This document shows, piece by piece, positions 46,429-59,178 of a stretch of 64,000 bases of DNA. Both the position numbers and the translations under genes were made by a program. The notes beneath the pieces were generated by a model, which worked only from the letters and a program-made list of their open reading frames with translations, was not told where the DNA came from and ran no database searches. Numbering within the stretch: the stretch's first letter is position 1; each line of letters starts with the position of its first letter. Origin of the DNA: Paraconiothyrium sp. Pb-2020 (taxonomy: Eukaryota; Ascomycota; Dothideomycetes; Pleosporales; Didymosphaeriaceae); NCBI GenBank assembly GCA_022419385.1, contig JAJUBI010000001.1, forward strand, positions 2,976,001 through 3,040,000, in the 5' to 3' direction.

Positions 46429-48258
46429 TCAAGATCTCGTCCGAAACATACAGTCAAATGTGTCCTTGACCTGCGCTACTACGCCTTGAAAAACCGCTTT
46501 AAGGAACGAAATGTCGTCGAGCGTTTTGAATCGACAGTCAAAATCACAGTTTAGGCATCTGCGGACCGCGTCCGCGTAGTTCCCTCCGGCATCATCCCGA
46601 AGCTCTTCCACAAGCCTGTTTGCGGTGGCAAGCTCCGTAATAAGGTCTGTTTGTACATCCCCTGTTCCCAGTAGCCCGTCCTCCGGTTTATGCTGCTCAG
46701 ACAACGGCTTGCCGAACCAAAGCTCGATGAGCGCAATCCCCAGTGCATAGAGGGCCTGATTTCGAATGATCAATTTCATGAGAGGGGGCAAAGAAGCAGA
46801 GCGTGCTTGATTTTCGCCTCCGGCCTTTTGTAGTACGAATGGATCAGTGTAGGCGGTGTTGCCCGATCTTTCGATGAAGAGGATATCTGAGTTTCTCCAG
46901 TTGTCAGCGAGCCACGAAGTTTGATGTAATTGCAGCACGCTAGATGCTAGAGTGACAGCTAGTCGTATACGATAGCGGCGAGAGAAGCGTGGATCCGTGA
47001 GCACACTCCGAAGGTCCCGGATCAACCAACTCTCAGGATCTCGTGGTGGGCTTTTGGAAAGGTAGATGAGTATACTATGCTTCGTCTTGGCGTATTCTTT
47101 TACTAGAAGAGACAGACATATCTCCCTTTGTGGTGGCTGTAAAGTGCTAATGGTCGCACATAGACTCTGAATAGGCTGCATGTTACGGGTTGGTCCCAAA
47201 GCTGCTCGCACAGCTGTCTTAGCTTGTTTCGCGAATCGAACGCCTTTGGCGCTAGCAACACAAGTTGTTTGGCCTCCAGGCAAGGGTTCGTTGAGATTGC
47301 GAATAGTAACCTGAACATCAGCTTCTTCCCAGTTCCATGGTTTCTTGGCGTTCAAGGTCGGGTTGTTGCTCGTTAGACTATGGTGATCATAGCGAAAAAC
47401 CACATGAAAAGGCTCCTGTATAGACTCATCTTCGTCACTTTCTTCGTCATGAATCTGATCCATACGGTGCTCTAAACGTAGATGAACCCCATGGTCGGCA
47501 TGGCATGGGCACTGCCACCCAGACTCTAACGCGGAGTGAAACCCTTGAGCGTGCTCCTTTATTACATCAAATTTGGGCATTGGCGGACGATCTGACTTTT
47601 CGGAAGTCTGTAGACCCTCTAAAGAGATTGTTTGTGTTGTCATACGATGAAGTGATGAATTAGCCCGACGCAGACAATTCATCAGGTCGTCATAGTCAGT
47701 TTTTTTCAGACTGAAATCCAAATGCTTGTAGTACTTCCTGAAGTTTGCCTCATCGTTGAATTGTGGTCTCCCGTTTGGATCTAGCTTCAATCGTTGCTTG
47801 AAGATATCGGTCGTTTTGCGCAGTTCATCGATGGTGGCGATGTACGAGTCATAACTTGTGCCAAGGCGCTTTTGCAGCTTGTCGTTGAACGGGCCGTCCT
47901 TCCAGCGACTGCCACCAGGATCTGCTAGGAACTCCGACATATCCTTCTGTTTTACTATGCCTACCTGTAATAGAACTGATGAGCGATGATTTAGTGCAAT
48001 ATCCAGAATTGACTCACTAGCAGCAGGTGCAACGAGTTTTCGCATATCGTCTTCTCGGTCCGAAGCTCGACCAGGAGACTTTGGAATTGCTGTCGGTATT
48101 TGAGACATCGCCTATTCACGACTTTAGACACCCTTTACAGTGACTTTGATTATGGTCACGTACCGCGAGACTGCAATACCTTTTGCATAGAACTCCATCG
48201 ATGCTAGGATCAGTGGGATCGCTCCCAGGACGAGGCCGGCAACCTCTATCCCCGACAT
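46429..48258 (-). CDS. HeLo-like / DUF7580 fungal protein
   Basis: Minus strand exons 48258-48164, 48111-48018 and 47964-46429 (introns 52 and 53 bp) give 574 residues. The first exon begins MSGIEVAGLVLGAIPL ... EFYAKGIAVSR, the hydrophobic start shared by many fungal DUF7580 proteins; exon 2 adds RRCLKYRQQFQSLLVELR and TEKTICENSLHLLL; exon 3 continues with EFLADPGGSRWKD and KRLGTSYDSYIATIDELR. The C-terminal DUF7580 domain (about 370-560) has RLAVTLASSVLQLHQTSWL, ALYALGIALIELWFGKPL and RRCLNCDFDCRF, resembling a degraded kinase-like C-lobe. These proteins are abundant, rapidly evolving and often linked to incompatibility-type genes; no biochemical activity is established. It lies head-to-head with the acuF-like gene. 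Confidence 0.85.
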
Positions 48259-48541
48259 ATCGCACGTTGATAAGACTAACGCCGACTTGTGATATTATAC
48301 GGCATGCTAGATGTGATGATTGGAAGTTGGGTGATGATGATGAGTTAACTATGCGTGTGAGAGGCAACAAGGCTGAAGGCTGAAGTCCAGATGACAGGCG
48401 GGTTGGGTTCATTCGTGGGGGTTTATGGTGCGGGGCTCGCTCAGCCTCATCGCATCAGGCGTCACGATCGCCATCGCAAGAGTCTATCTCCATCCTCATA
48501 TCGACTCCTGAGCAGCCTCTATATCGCGCAGCTAATTCTCG
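48259..48541. promoter_or_regulatory. Short shared promoter of the DUF7580 and acuF-like genes
   Basis: Only 283 bp separate the two divergent start codons, so both promoters must overlap here. No specific binding site recognised. Confidence 0.5.
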
Positions 48542-51500
48542 ATGGCTACAACTCCTGCCATTCATCTGCGTGTGCACGATGTTGGTGGGAATTTCGTCCG
48601 TCTCACGCAGGCACTAGATCACTCCCCACAGTACGCGGGCCAAGTCGGATCACACAGCGTCGAGGACGAATTTGACCGTTTCAAGATATGGGCTGGCAAT
48701 ATTGCCGCTCACCGCAAAGGGCGTCGATCTCTCGAGTATCGTTTACGAGACGCTACTCACCTACGAGACGAGGTTAATGGCTTGCTTACCACCTTGGAAC
48801 AGTCACTCAAAGATGGTATACGTTCAGAAGGCTCTACACGCTATTCTTATGCTTACTTTCCAAGCCGTCGCTATCGTAAAGGGTGAGAAAACACCTTGGG
48901 ACGCTCTTGAAGACAGTGACGACGATTCGGATTCAGCCAGTGATGCGTCCAGCGACGGCGGAGAAGAAACCGAGCTCAAGCAGTTGCTTGATAGCATACA
49001 GTCCTCGGTCACATGTCTATTCAGACTTTCGATGGCCATACGAGATCCTGCGTCGGACGATCGTCTACAAAGGACCATCACTGTCGATAAGTCTTACTTC
49101 GAAGATTATGACATATTGCACGCCAAAACCAAGTTTCCTGATTGTGCCGAATTTCTGTCCCAACGACTTGGGCGAGCCATTTCCGGACGGCGGCAATACC
49201 TCAATTATCGAGAGCTTCATCATCAAAAGCTTGCGAAGAAGGCCGAGCTAATCGGACTCGAGCAGCCTCGCACCGAACATACATCCAACAGTACTGAGGC
49301 ATCACCCCTCCCGGTAGCTCGTTCCAATAGCTTGAACGTTCTTGATGAGGATGACACTTTATCCCAGACATCTTATGCGACATCGGTGAATGCAACCATC
49401 CGCGTTCCCCCACTGCCGAAGCAAGCTCGCGAACACGAGCATTTCGAATGTCCACTGTGTTTCATGATCGTCTCTATTCATACCAAAGCTGCTTGGAAGT
49501 ACGTGAAAGTCAATCTTGGAAACGATACTGAGGCTGACGGTCCAGACAACATATTTACCGAGACCTCCACCCCTATTCTTGCACCATCGAGCAGTGTGCC
49601 ATGGAAGACCATCTCTACGAGTCACGGAATGCTTGGTTTCAACACGAACTTGAAGCTCATAGATCATCATGGCAATGCGTACCAGGATGCGACACACTGC
49701 ATACGAGAGAATGTGATTTTGAGGCTCATGTTTCAAAACAACATCCGGACCTGGCCTCGCCATCTATGCTTATCGCACTGAAGCGGACATCCCGAAGAGC
49801 GGCTGACACAACTGCGAAAACCAATTGCCCATTGTGTGGCGTGCTAATGTCCGTCAAGGCCCTCAAAAGGCATGTTGGGAGACATCAAGAGCAGCTAGCT
49901 CTTTTTGCTCTACCACCCAATCTAGAAGAGACTGATGGAGATGAGGGTGACGATGTCAATTCTTATGATGCCACCCTCAACGTCAACGAATGGCAAGAGG
50001 AAGACATGTCAGACTCTGACGACTCAGAGAGCGTCGATGCATCATCCATAGCCGAGCCACCAGATCCCGTCCAGCCAGAGATGATGCTATGTCTTGTTTG
50101 CGACGATCGGTGGATGCATGAGGAACACAACAAATCCTGCCCCAGGTGTGGATCGGAAAACATCGCCCCTACGAGAGCTCGCTGGACAAAAATCGACCGG
50201 AGGCTCGTAAATCCGCAAGCGCTTGAGGAAGCACGGGAACAATTCGAAGAGCGCGAAGACTGTTGCATAGTTCTGCGCGTATTGTCTCAAGTAGAGATCC
50301 AGAAGCTGGCTGATCGTACAAAAGAGATCCGCGAAGCTAGAGAGGTATATTCATGATCAAATCATAATGAAACGGCACTGACGAAGAGCTTATAGGCAGG
50401 AGATACTACTGGAGGTTTTCTAGACTTGCAACACGACATTCAAGAGAATGTTACGCGAATATCGAACCTATCTCAGGATGCGACTCCAAAAGGCCTAGTA
50501 CCAGATTCTAGAGATAAAATTCTCGAACGCTTGAAGCACTTGGATAGTATAGCTAGTGGAGGTCTGTCGGTGGGTACAATACCAGAAGAAGCTGCGAGAA
50601 AGCTTCATACGATTCCCGAAAGAGATGCCATGGCCTTCGCGAAATTTGGGGCAGACTTCTGGGACGGTAAGCTGGACGGCTTTTCGTCCTCTATAATCGT
50701 CGATGCTACTGGTGATAATCAAGACCATGTTGCAAATGATTCCACGGAAATCCATAGAACAGCAAGTGACAATGTCTCGGACGATGATGCAATCTTGCAT
50801 GATGTTCCTATGAGGATAAGTAGTAATCAAGCGCATCAGCAGCGAAGGCAGAACCCGCCGTGCGATGCTTGTCAGGACCGTGGAATTGAGTGCGACGCTA
50901 CTGCGACAAAGGCATGCTCTGCATGCTGGAGCAGGGCCCAAACATGCCAGTTCACGAAGGAAGAGCCTGGAAGTGTGTGGAGCGAGGAAAATGGGGACTA
51001 CCAGGAAGGAGGATTGGTAGAAGCTCCTACCGTAGCTAATCCCGCGAGCGACACAAAGGCGAAGCGGACGAAGACCGGATGCCTCACCTGCCGCAAGCGG
51101 AGGATCAGGTGCGGTGAAGAGAGACCCACCTGCACTAATTGCGTTCAATCGAAACGTCACTGCGAAGGCTACAACCAGCGCGTCGTTTTCAAACGTCCCA
51201 TCGAAGACTGGTCAGATGATCGAGTAACGGTGACCAATTTACGAGAGCATAATTCGATGGTTCCTGCATCGTCCTCTTCCAGGGAGAACGACAGGCAAAT
51301 GGGAAAGGCCAGAAAAGAGCCTGCGTCTGAGCTTGGGCCCGAGCCTGTCGATGTAGACGTAGACCTTCAGGTCCCGGAAGGTACTCTGCTTGCCCAGGAG
51401 AAAGTAGAGCAGAAGCAAGCTGAAGATGCGCTGTTCGCTCGCCTGAAGCGACGGCTTGTTGAACAAGCACAAGCACGTATCAAGACACAGGCAGCGAAGC

Positions 51501-52345
51501 TGAAGGCCACCGAGGAAGCTACTGCTGCTGCCGCTGCCGCCAAATTAAAGGGCGACGAGGACAAGCTTGAAAAGCTTGAGAAGCTTATTCTTGCCCAGAA
51601 GGAGGAGCAGCTGAAGCGGGAGGAAGCCGTAGAAGTAACCCGCAAAGCCGATAAGGCGGATCAGGAATTAGCGAAGTCATTGGAGGCAACAAAGGCACAG
51701 GGTAACTTGGAAAAGTTTGAGGAACTCGAGAAGCCTATCCTTGCCACCGAGGAGCAGCCAAAGCGGAGAGAAGCTGGAGAAGCAGCCTATAAATCCGACA
51801 AGCCCGAAGCGGACACAAAGTTATTAGGTCCATGGAAAGTATTTCAAGAAGCCGAAGACACGCTTTTTACTCACGAGAAAGCACTTAAAGAGGCCAAGAA
51901 AGCCCAGGAAGAGCTTGGGTGGGCTGAGAAAGCTTCCGAAGAGGCCACGAAGGTGCAACTATCAGATGTACCCGAAACCTCCGATCAAATTCAACGATCT
52001 ATCATAGACTCGCGGAAGGGGAATGGGGAAGCTGTTAGTCCTACAGCAGCAGCGACTCGTTCACAGGAAGGAGAGGCAATCAGGACGAAGTCATCACTTA
52101 CGGTTGTTGTTGAGCAACCCGAACCAGGCAGGCCGCGTCGGCAGTCCGAGGACAAGTTCGCTAGGCCGCTGTTTGGACCGGATGGGCTTGGCGAAATCGA
52201 AGTTGCGGCGTCTTCAAAGCGAGGGAGCTTATACGAGCAAGACCTTGCTCTCCAGCGCCGCAACATGAAGAAATACGCGGTCGAGGTTCGTGAACCTTCG
52301 GAACGTGACCGTAGGGAGCACAGAAATACTGGGTATTACCAATAG
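48542..52345 (+). CDS. AcuF-like C2H2 zinc-finger protein with two Zn2Cys6 clusters and coiled coil
   Basis: Exons 48542-48815, 48865-49498, 49546-50344 and 50396-52345 (introns 49, 47 and 51 bp) give 1,218 residues. The N-terminal half matches fungal proteins annotated as oxidoreductase acuF-like C2H2 zinc finger: SLEYRLRDATHLRDEV, CLFRLSMAIRDPASDDR, FEDYDILHAKTKFPDC, RQYLNYRELHHQKL, then ECPLCFMIVS, EDHLYESRNAWFQHELEAH and CPLCGVLMSVKALKRHVGRH. A CX2C...CX2C ribbon follows (CLVCDDRWM ... CPRCGSE). Exon 4 brings two cysteine clusters: one of form CX2CX6CX7CX2CX6C near 725, poor in basic residues, and a canonical Zn2Cys6 near 798 (CLTCRKRRIRC ... CTNCVQSKRHC). Then comes a Lys/Glu/Ala-rich coiled coil (about 900-1100). 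The acuF name is an annotation habit, not evidence of oxidoreductase activity. A nuclear DNA-binding role is likely; targets unknown. Confidence 0.8.
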
Positions 52346-53717
52346 GTCATTACTCGTCACCCAGTAGCTGGAACAGCCTTGGGCAATTGATAAGAACATA
52401 CCGTGGGTCACATTGGAATGGCTATCTGGACAATTATTTCACCACCTAAGCTCAAGAGAAGCCCTAATGCTTATTCAACATTGCTGAGATCCAATGACCC
52501 AACAAAGTAAGACAATCGCATAGCCTGCGAGCAGCTATGAAACGTTGATCTCGAAACTGTCCATCAACGCTAGAGTCGATACATCTGGAAGGCATACAAA
52601 GCCTTAGTATCGTCACTTACGTTGGACCGTAGCTCAGTAGCAATCGACAACTCGTCTACTACATACGATATGCCATGTCTCACTCAAGATCGACGATCCG
52701 AAGACACGAAGACCTCAGATCCGCCTAGGCAGACTCATTATCGTGCTCTGGTCTGCGATTAGATCGCATCGAAGGTGACTGGGAACACTGCGGCTACCTA
52801 AGTGCAAGCAAGGCTTTAGGTAAGTGATCGCCTACCTTATACGACTATTTTTATATTGACCATGCGAAGGGGGTGGTAATAAACATGCGGTCACCCCATG
52901 TCCTTTCGCTATCGCCATGGAAACGGTCGATGGCCTTAGGTACAGCCGTTCCATCTAGAGCGTGATTATGCACATATGGCGTTGTGCGCGGGATGGCAGC
53001 GTTCCACGCTGCGAGCCTGCGAGCCAAAAGATACCAGATCCACTTTTGGCCACCTCTACTGACAACATCTATACTCTGATGATATTGCATATCATGTGTC
53101 ACGACTGGGACCGCACTTGACATAGCCTGTGGTCTGTGCGACACGATCTACACCGTATTGGGGCGAAGCGATGCATAGCCGCCTCCCTTTGATACACAGC
53201 CTCACGGCTCATTGCAGACACGAAACAACACCAGCCCAGTACCCTTTGCACCGAGTACACCCTAATTGAAAAGCCCACTTCCTGCAGACAATGGTATCCA
53301 ATGAGGACAAGCGTCAGTGTCGCGAAACATTTCCACGTCTTGTTGCGGCCCAGTACGAACGTTGTGACCCCGCGATGTCTGTGCAGCCTTTCAGGCGTCC
53401 GTCTGAAGCCAACTCCGGGTCGAATCCTTATAACTTGCGGAAGCTGCCACGAGGCTGTTCGCGTAGATCATTTGTAGATTTGGCGTCTGACTTTCGTCGA
53501 GCACCATTTTTGGACAAGGCTATGTAGCAACGATACAATTTTGTTTTAATAGCTTCGTCTGTCGTAAAGCCCAACGCCGAACACATAATTGTGCGCCTAG
53601 GAGATTGCTACGCGCACTTCTTTTTCATTCAAACTCGGCGCACATACGCTGCTGCCTGGTAGCCCAATTTCGAACCGCACTTCTCCTTCTGAGACCTACG
53701 ATGGTAGAGACGCCAAA
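52346..53717. other. Intergenic, no gene seen
   Basis: 1.37 kb between two plus-strand genes. A 78-codon frame at 53291-53527 has no support. Right end is the ABC-transporter promoter and leader. Confidence 0.5.
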
Positions 53718-53721
53718 ATGA
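53701..53721 (+). promoter_or_regulatory. Six-codon upstream ORF overlapping the ABC-transporter start
   Basis: ATG at 53701 opens a frame of six codons (MVETPK) ending in TGA at 53719-53721. This shares ATGA with the transporter start at 53718. Such an arrangement can reduce translation of the main frame or rely on reinitiation. Whether the transcript includes 53701 is not known. Confidence 0.45.
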
Positions 53722-56700
53722 GTCTTTTGATCCGGCAGATATGGGCTTTGATCCGCAAGAATTTGCTCGTCATATGTTTACGACGGCCAATCTCGACGTT
53801 CATACGCGCATTGGCAATACCTCTTATCGTGGTCCTTGTTCTGTCTTACACAAAAGAATTCTTTGCATCACCACTGAAATATGGGATCTCATCCCCACAC
53901 AATGTGAGTAGCTGTGCTGCAATCGCGATACTGCGCTTCTCCTGACCCTGTTCAGATACGCTCACTCAAAGAAGGCCTAGCATCGAGCGATGGCCGTGAC
54001 GTTGTCGGCTTCGTCACCAATGGAATGCAAGGCGATGTATCCGAATTGATTGATGCATTGTCGAAAACAATTACAGATGCAGGAAAAAGCGCAAAACGAT
54101 ACGACACTACCCAGGAGCTTACGCAAGACTGTGTTCCGAACGGAGTTGATGATGGTCCAAAGTGTTATGGAGGTGTCGTCTTCCTCGCTTCACCAGAACA
54201 GGGAACCAAACAAAGCGCCAAAGGAACTTGGAACTACACGATTCGCGGCGATGCCACCGGTGGGTTCGCAGACGTGACGCAAGATAAGAACAACGCAGAG
54301 GTGTATCTCATACCACTACAACGCGCTGTGGATGAAGAGATTGTAGCACGATCCAGATCTAGCCAAGGAGCATCATTCTCGCCGACTCAAACGGTTGTAT
54401 ACACTTCGCAGAATCAGCAATCTCTGGACGACTCGCGAACGAGCAACTTCTTAGCGCTCTGTATCTACGCCTTCGGCACACTATACACCTTCACCCTCAT
54501 TGGCATCGTCTATCATATGACATCTTTCGTGTCTCATGAAAGGGAGCTTGGTATGTCTGGACTTATCGACGCTATGATACCAGGTGGTTCCAACATTCGA
54601 GGCCGACTTGCGCGCCAGATTGCAACCTATATCTCCTTCGCTATCGTTTACTTCCCAAGCTGGATAGCTGTAGGCGTGGTCGTCTCCGAGCTAGCTTTCC
54701 CGAAAACGTCGCATGGCATTCCCGTTGGCTTCACAATCTTTGCCGGTCTGGCATTGACCTCCTTCTCACTTTTTGGAGCCTCATTCTTCAAGAAATCCCA
54801 GCTTAGCGGTTCTATCCTAGTAGTCATTACACTGGTCTTCGCTATTCTACCTCAGACTCTCTATCAACAGACGAAGGTTGCCTGTGGTATCATGAGCTTC
54901 ATCTTTCCCTCGGCAACATACACCTACCTCATCACGGGCGCTGCGGTCTTCGAATCATACGATGTGAAGATGCATATGTGGAGTCAACCGCCAGAAGAAT
55001 CGGAGGACCCCACCAGTTATCGTCTAAACATTGGCCTCCACTGGGTGTTCCTAGCTGTACAGATTATAGTGTACCCGATCCTAGCCTTTCTCGTCGAACA
55101 CGTACGCTTCTCCACGGCATCGCCATACAGGACCTTCGCAACCCCATCGCACGAGCAGGCCCCGACCGTTACGTTGACTTCGTTCTCTAAGACATACAAA
55201 GCGGGCATTTTCTCGCGCATCTTCAAGCGCGGCAAAGACGTACACGCTGTCGTCGACATGAGCCTCAGCGCATATCGAGGGCAGATACTTTGCTTGCTTG
55301 GGCCGAACGGCAGCGGCAAAAGTACTACTATGAACTGCATTGCGGGACAACACAAAGTGACGTCTGGGAGTGTCGCAATCGATCCTAGCGGAGGCTTGGG
55401 CTACGCACCTCAGAGCAACGTCATCTGGCCGGATCTGACAGTTGAAGAGCATATCCGCATCTTTAGTGATCTCAAGTGCATCTCTAATGTCAACGAAGAA
55501 GTTGTCTCGGAACTTGTCCGTATGTGCGATTTGCAGAAGAAGCTTCCATCAAGAGCGAAGACACTGTCTGGTGGTCAGAAGCGAAAGCTCCAACTGGCTA
55601 TGATGTTTGCTGGAGGGTCTGCTGTTTGCTGCGTCGACGAGGTGTCCACAGGCCTCGATCCTATCTCGCGTCGGAGAATCTGGGAGATCCTCTTAGCGGA
55701 GCGCCACAGACGGACAATCATCATGACTACTCACTTCCTGGACGAAGCGGACTATCTTAGTGACAATATTGTCATCATGTATAAAGGCACTTTGAAAGCC
55801 GAGGGTACGGCTGCGGCGTTGAAGAACCAGTACGGACGCGGATTCACAATCAAGTTACCGGAGAATATCGACGTCGACATATCCTTGTCAGGTGCGATTG
55901 AGAGAGAAACATCTCGACATCAGGTGGTATTCAGAGTCGCGACGGCGGCATTGGTGACCGAACTTGTTGAGCATCTCGAAGCGAAGGGTATCCGCGACTA
56001 TCAAATCTCTGGACCTACAATGGAAGAACTGTTCCTGAAGGCGACTGGCGACACTATCATGTCGCTTAAAAGCAGTCCTACAAAGGACAAACAGGCAGCA
56101 ACCGCAGACAAGGTAGACGAGGAAGACGAAGTTGCGCTTGTAAAAGCTGGTACCGAACATTACGAGCTCAAGGATGGTCGACCTATCTCTGTGGTTAAGC
56201 AATGGTACCTGCTCGTTGGGAAAAGATTCCGCATTCTTCGGCGCCGCTACGTTCCTTATTTCGTGGCTGTTGCTTTCGCCATCGTCGGCGCTGGCATTGC
56301 ACCTCTCCTTATCAAGAGTTTTAGGGAACCCATGAAGTGCCCAACGCCAGCGGACCTCGTCAGCGACTACAATGCAGCATATCGATACGATCTCATCACC
56401 ACGTATTCCCCTCGCATCATGTTCGGCCCTCCAGACAAACTGAACGAGACGCGCTTGGCCCAAGTAGCGAATGTGTACTCTCACAACACGACGGGAACAA
56501 AAGATTGCGATCCTACCGTGAGATCGTATTGTCCTGACTATGGTTTCCACAATACCACCCAGCTCAAGGATTCCTTAGTGATGGTCAACACATACGATGA
56601 GTTCACTAAGAAGATCCACGCCTACCAAGACTACCTTTCAGCAGGCTACGTTGGCAGCTATTCTTCAGGTACATATTCATCGTATGATGATGTTCAAATC

Positions 56701-58628
56701 GATGGTGGAATATGGATGGGCGATGACGGAGCCATCGTCGCCGCTAACGTCCAGTCATCTGATAGAGTCTCGATCATGCTGAACTTCCTCGACAATATCC
56801 TCACCGGCGTGCCTATCTCGGCAGGCTACTCGCCGTTTCCGACAGAACAGCCACCCGAGATATATGACTACCGGCCACTGATCTTCATAGTGTACTATGG
56901 TTTGATCATGGCTGCTTACCCGGCGTTCTTCGCACTTTATCCTACCAACGAGCGCATCTCTAATGTACGGTCGATGCAATATTCTAATGGTATTCGTCCG
57001 CTTCCACTTTGGCTATCGCATCTCGCTTTCGATGGCATCTTCGTTGTTGTGATCAGCTCGGTGGCTACTGGATTGCTCTCAGCCTCTACCCCGGTCTGGT
57101 TTGGCTTGGGGTATATCTGGCTCATTTTGGTGCTGTATGGCTTGACTGCGACGCTACTCGCCTATGTCATCTCCATGTTCGCCAAGTCTGCGGTGACAGC
57201 CTGGTTCAGTAAGTGAGACCCTAGGTCCAAATCTACACACATGCTAACAAGGCGATAGTGGTTGCGCTTGGACAGGTAATCTTCTACTTCGCCTACCTCG
57301 GCGGTTTGATCGGTGTGCAATCTTCATTCCCCTACGCGAAGATGGAAGGAGTTTTCAATAGCCTCTTCTTCGGCCTCGGCATAATCTCTCCTGTCGTGTG
57401 TCTCGAAAGAGCGCTCGACATCGGAATGACACAATTCGCGGCCCTCTGCAACGGGCACAGCGCTGGCTCGATCTACCTCTTCGGCGGACCGATCCTCTAC
57501 CTCATACTGCAAGGTGTCGTCCTCTTCACCATCCTCCTCTGGTGGGACAGCTCCTTCAAGCTCCCTTCCCTCGGCAGACGCAGCGCCGCCCACGACCCCG
57601 AAGCAACAGAGATGTACTCCAAAGACCTGATGACCGAACGCAAGCGCCTCACCTCCGACACCTGCGATCTACGCATCGAATCCGTCTCCAAGGCCTTCGG
57701 CAAGAACAACGCCGTCGACAACGTCACCTTCGGCGTCCAATCGTCCGAAATCTTCGCTCTCCTCGGTCCCAACGGCGCAGGCAAGAGCACCATCATCAGC
57801 ATGATCCGCGGCGACCTCAAGCCCTCGACGTCAAACTCCGCCATCGCCATCGCCGGCCACTCCATCCTGTCCTCCCCCGTCGCCGCACGTGCAAATCTCG
57901 GCGTCTGCCCTCAATTCGACTCCGCCGACGTGCTCACCGTAGCAGAAACCCTCCGCTTCTTCGCGCGCATCCGCGGCGTCTCCGACATCCCGCACAACGT
58001 CGCGACCGTCATCTCCGCCTGCGGTCTCTCCGCCTGGGCGGACCAACTCGCAGGCAAACTCTCCGGCGGCACAAAGCGAAAGCTAAGTCTAGCCGTCGCG
58101 CTGGTAGGCAACCCGCGGGTCCTCGTTCTCGACGAGCCGTCCTCGGCGCTCGACGCGAATGCAAAGCGCAACATGTGGCGCTGTCTGCAGATCACGGGCA
58201 AAGGACGCGCGGTGGTGCTGACGACGCATTCGATGGAGGAGGCGGATGCGCTTGCGGATAGGATTGGCATCGTGTCGGCGCGGATGCTGGCGCTGGGTGA
58301 GCGGGAGGATCTGAAGCGGCGGGCGGGCGACTCGTTTCATGTTCATTTTGTGGCGAGGTCGGCGCCGCGGACTACGGATGAAGAGCTGCAGCGCATGAAG
58401 GATTGGATTGCGGGGACGTTTGCGAATGCGATGATAAGTCGTGAGACGCAGGGTGGGCAGGTGAGGTTCGAGGTTCCTGCTGAGGGGAGGTCGTTGGGTG
58501 GGTTGATTCAGATGCTTGAGAGGGTGAAGGATGAGTTGGGTGTGGAGTTTTACAGCGTGGGGAAGGCGACGCTGGATGAGGTGTTTGAGAATATTGTAAA
58601 GAGGTATGGGGAGTATACTGAGAAATGA
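53718..58628 (+). CDS. ABCA-type full ABC transporter
   Basis: Exons 53718-53903, 53956-57208 and 57259-58628 (introns 52 and 50 bp) give 1,602 residues. Layout TMD1-NBD1-TMD2-NBD2 as in ABCA/ABC1 proteins. Each half begins with a helix followed by a large extracytosolic loop (about 60-170 and 850-1020, with Asn-X-Thr sequons) and then a cluster of five or six helices. NBD1: Walker A GPNGSGKST near 511, Q-loop YAPQSN, signature LSGGQKRKLQLA near 599, Walker B-type AVCCVDEVSTGLD, H-loop TTHFLDEAD. NBD2: LLGPNGAGKST near 1316, CPQFD, LSGGTKRKLSLA near 1414, VLVLDEPSSALD, TTHSMEEAD. All catalytic motifs are present in both domains, so it should be an active lipid or amphiphile exporter or flippase. 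Fungal ABCA members are few and poorly characterised. A tiny uORF abuts the start. Confidence 0.93.
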
Positions 58629-59178
58629 GGTTTCACGCTTAGTTCATGGCGTTCTGGGTCGTTGAATATACCACGAGAAGAACAGATTTTGCGAGATTAT
58701 GCGCATTAGGATTAATAGAGCTATCACATGACTGCCACCACGCGCTTCCGTGCTATGTGAAGTGGACAGAGATGTAGAGTGTACCTCTGCGGCAGGCGTG
58801 GAAACAAAGGTCTACTGATTTGTAGGGAGTCCACCAAGGTACTTGCCACGATAAACTTTTGGGTGGCTATGGTTTCTCAACTCGACTTAACACAGCACAT
58901 GAACGATTCAAACATCCAACTCTTCATGATTAACTCAGCCTACCATCTCACTATCGATCCTCTTGCGACCCTTAGCAAACTTTTTGCCCCACCACTATAT
59001 CTCGCTATAATACAATGTACACATCGAACAAGATAGAAATAGATGATTTTGCCAATTTCAGCACCCAACATCCTCTCTACTAGGATATCCGCTCCCACGC
59101 AACTATCAGGGAAAATAATAATAATAACATGTGCAAAACACTACATCCCCCTCTTCACCCTCGAATGAACACAAGCAC
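58629..59178. other. Intergenic, convergent 3' ends
   Basis: 550 bp between the ends of the ABC-transporter gene and EFR3. AATAATAATAAT near 59115 may serve polyadenylation. No gene seen. Confidence 0.5.

Noticed and set aside
53411..53424. GGGTCGAATCC-like string resembling a tRNA B box
   Set aside because: No matching A box or cloverleaf stems around it; no tRNA found elsewhere either.
57398..58261. 287-codon Arg/His-rich frame over the second NBD of the ABC transporter
   Set aside because: Alternative frame of a gene with clear ABC motifs; its Arg-rich composition is a by-product of GC-rich codons.
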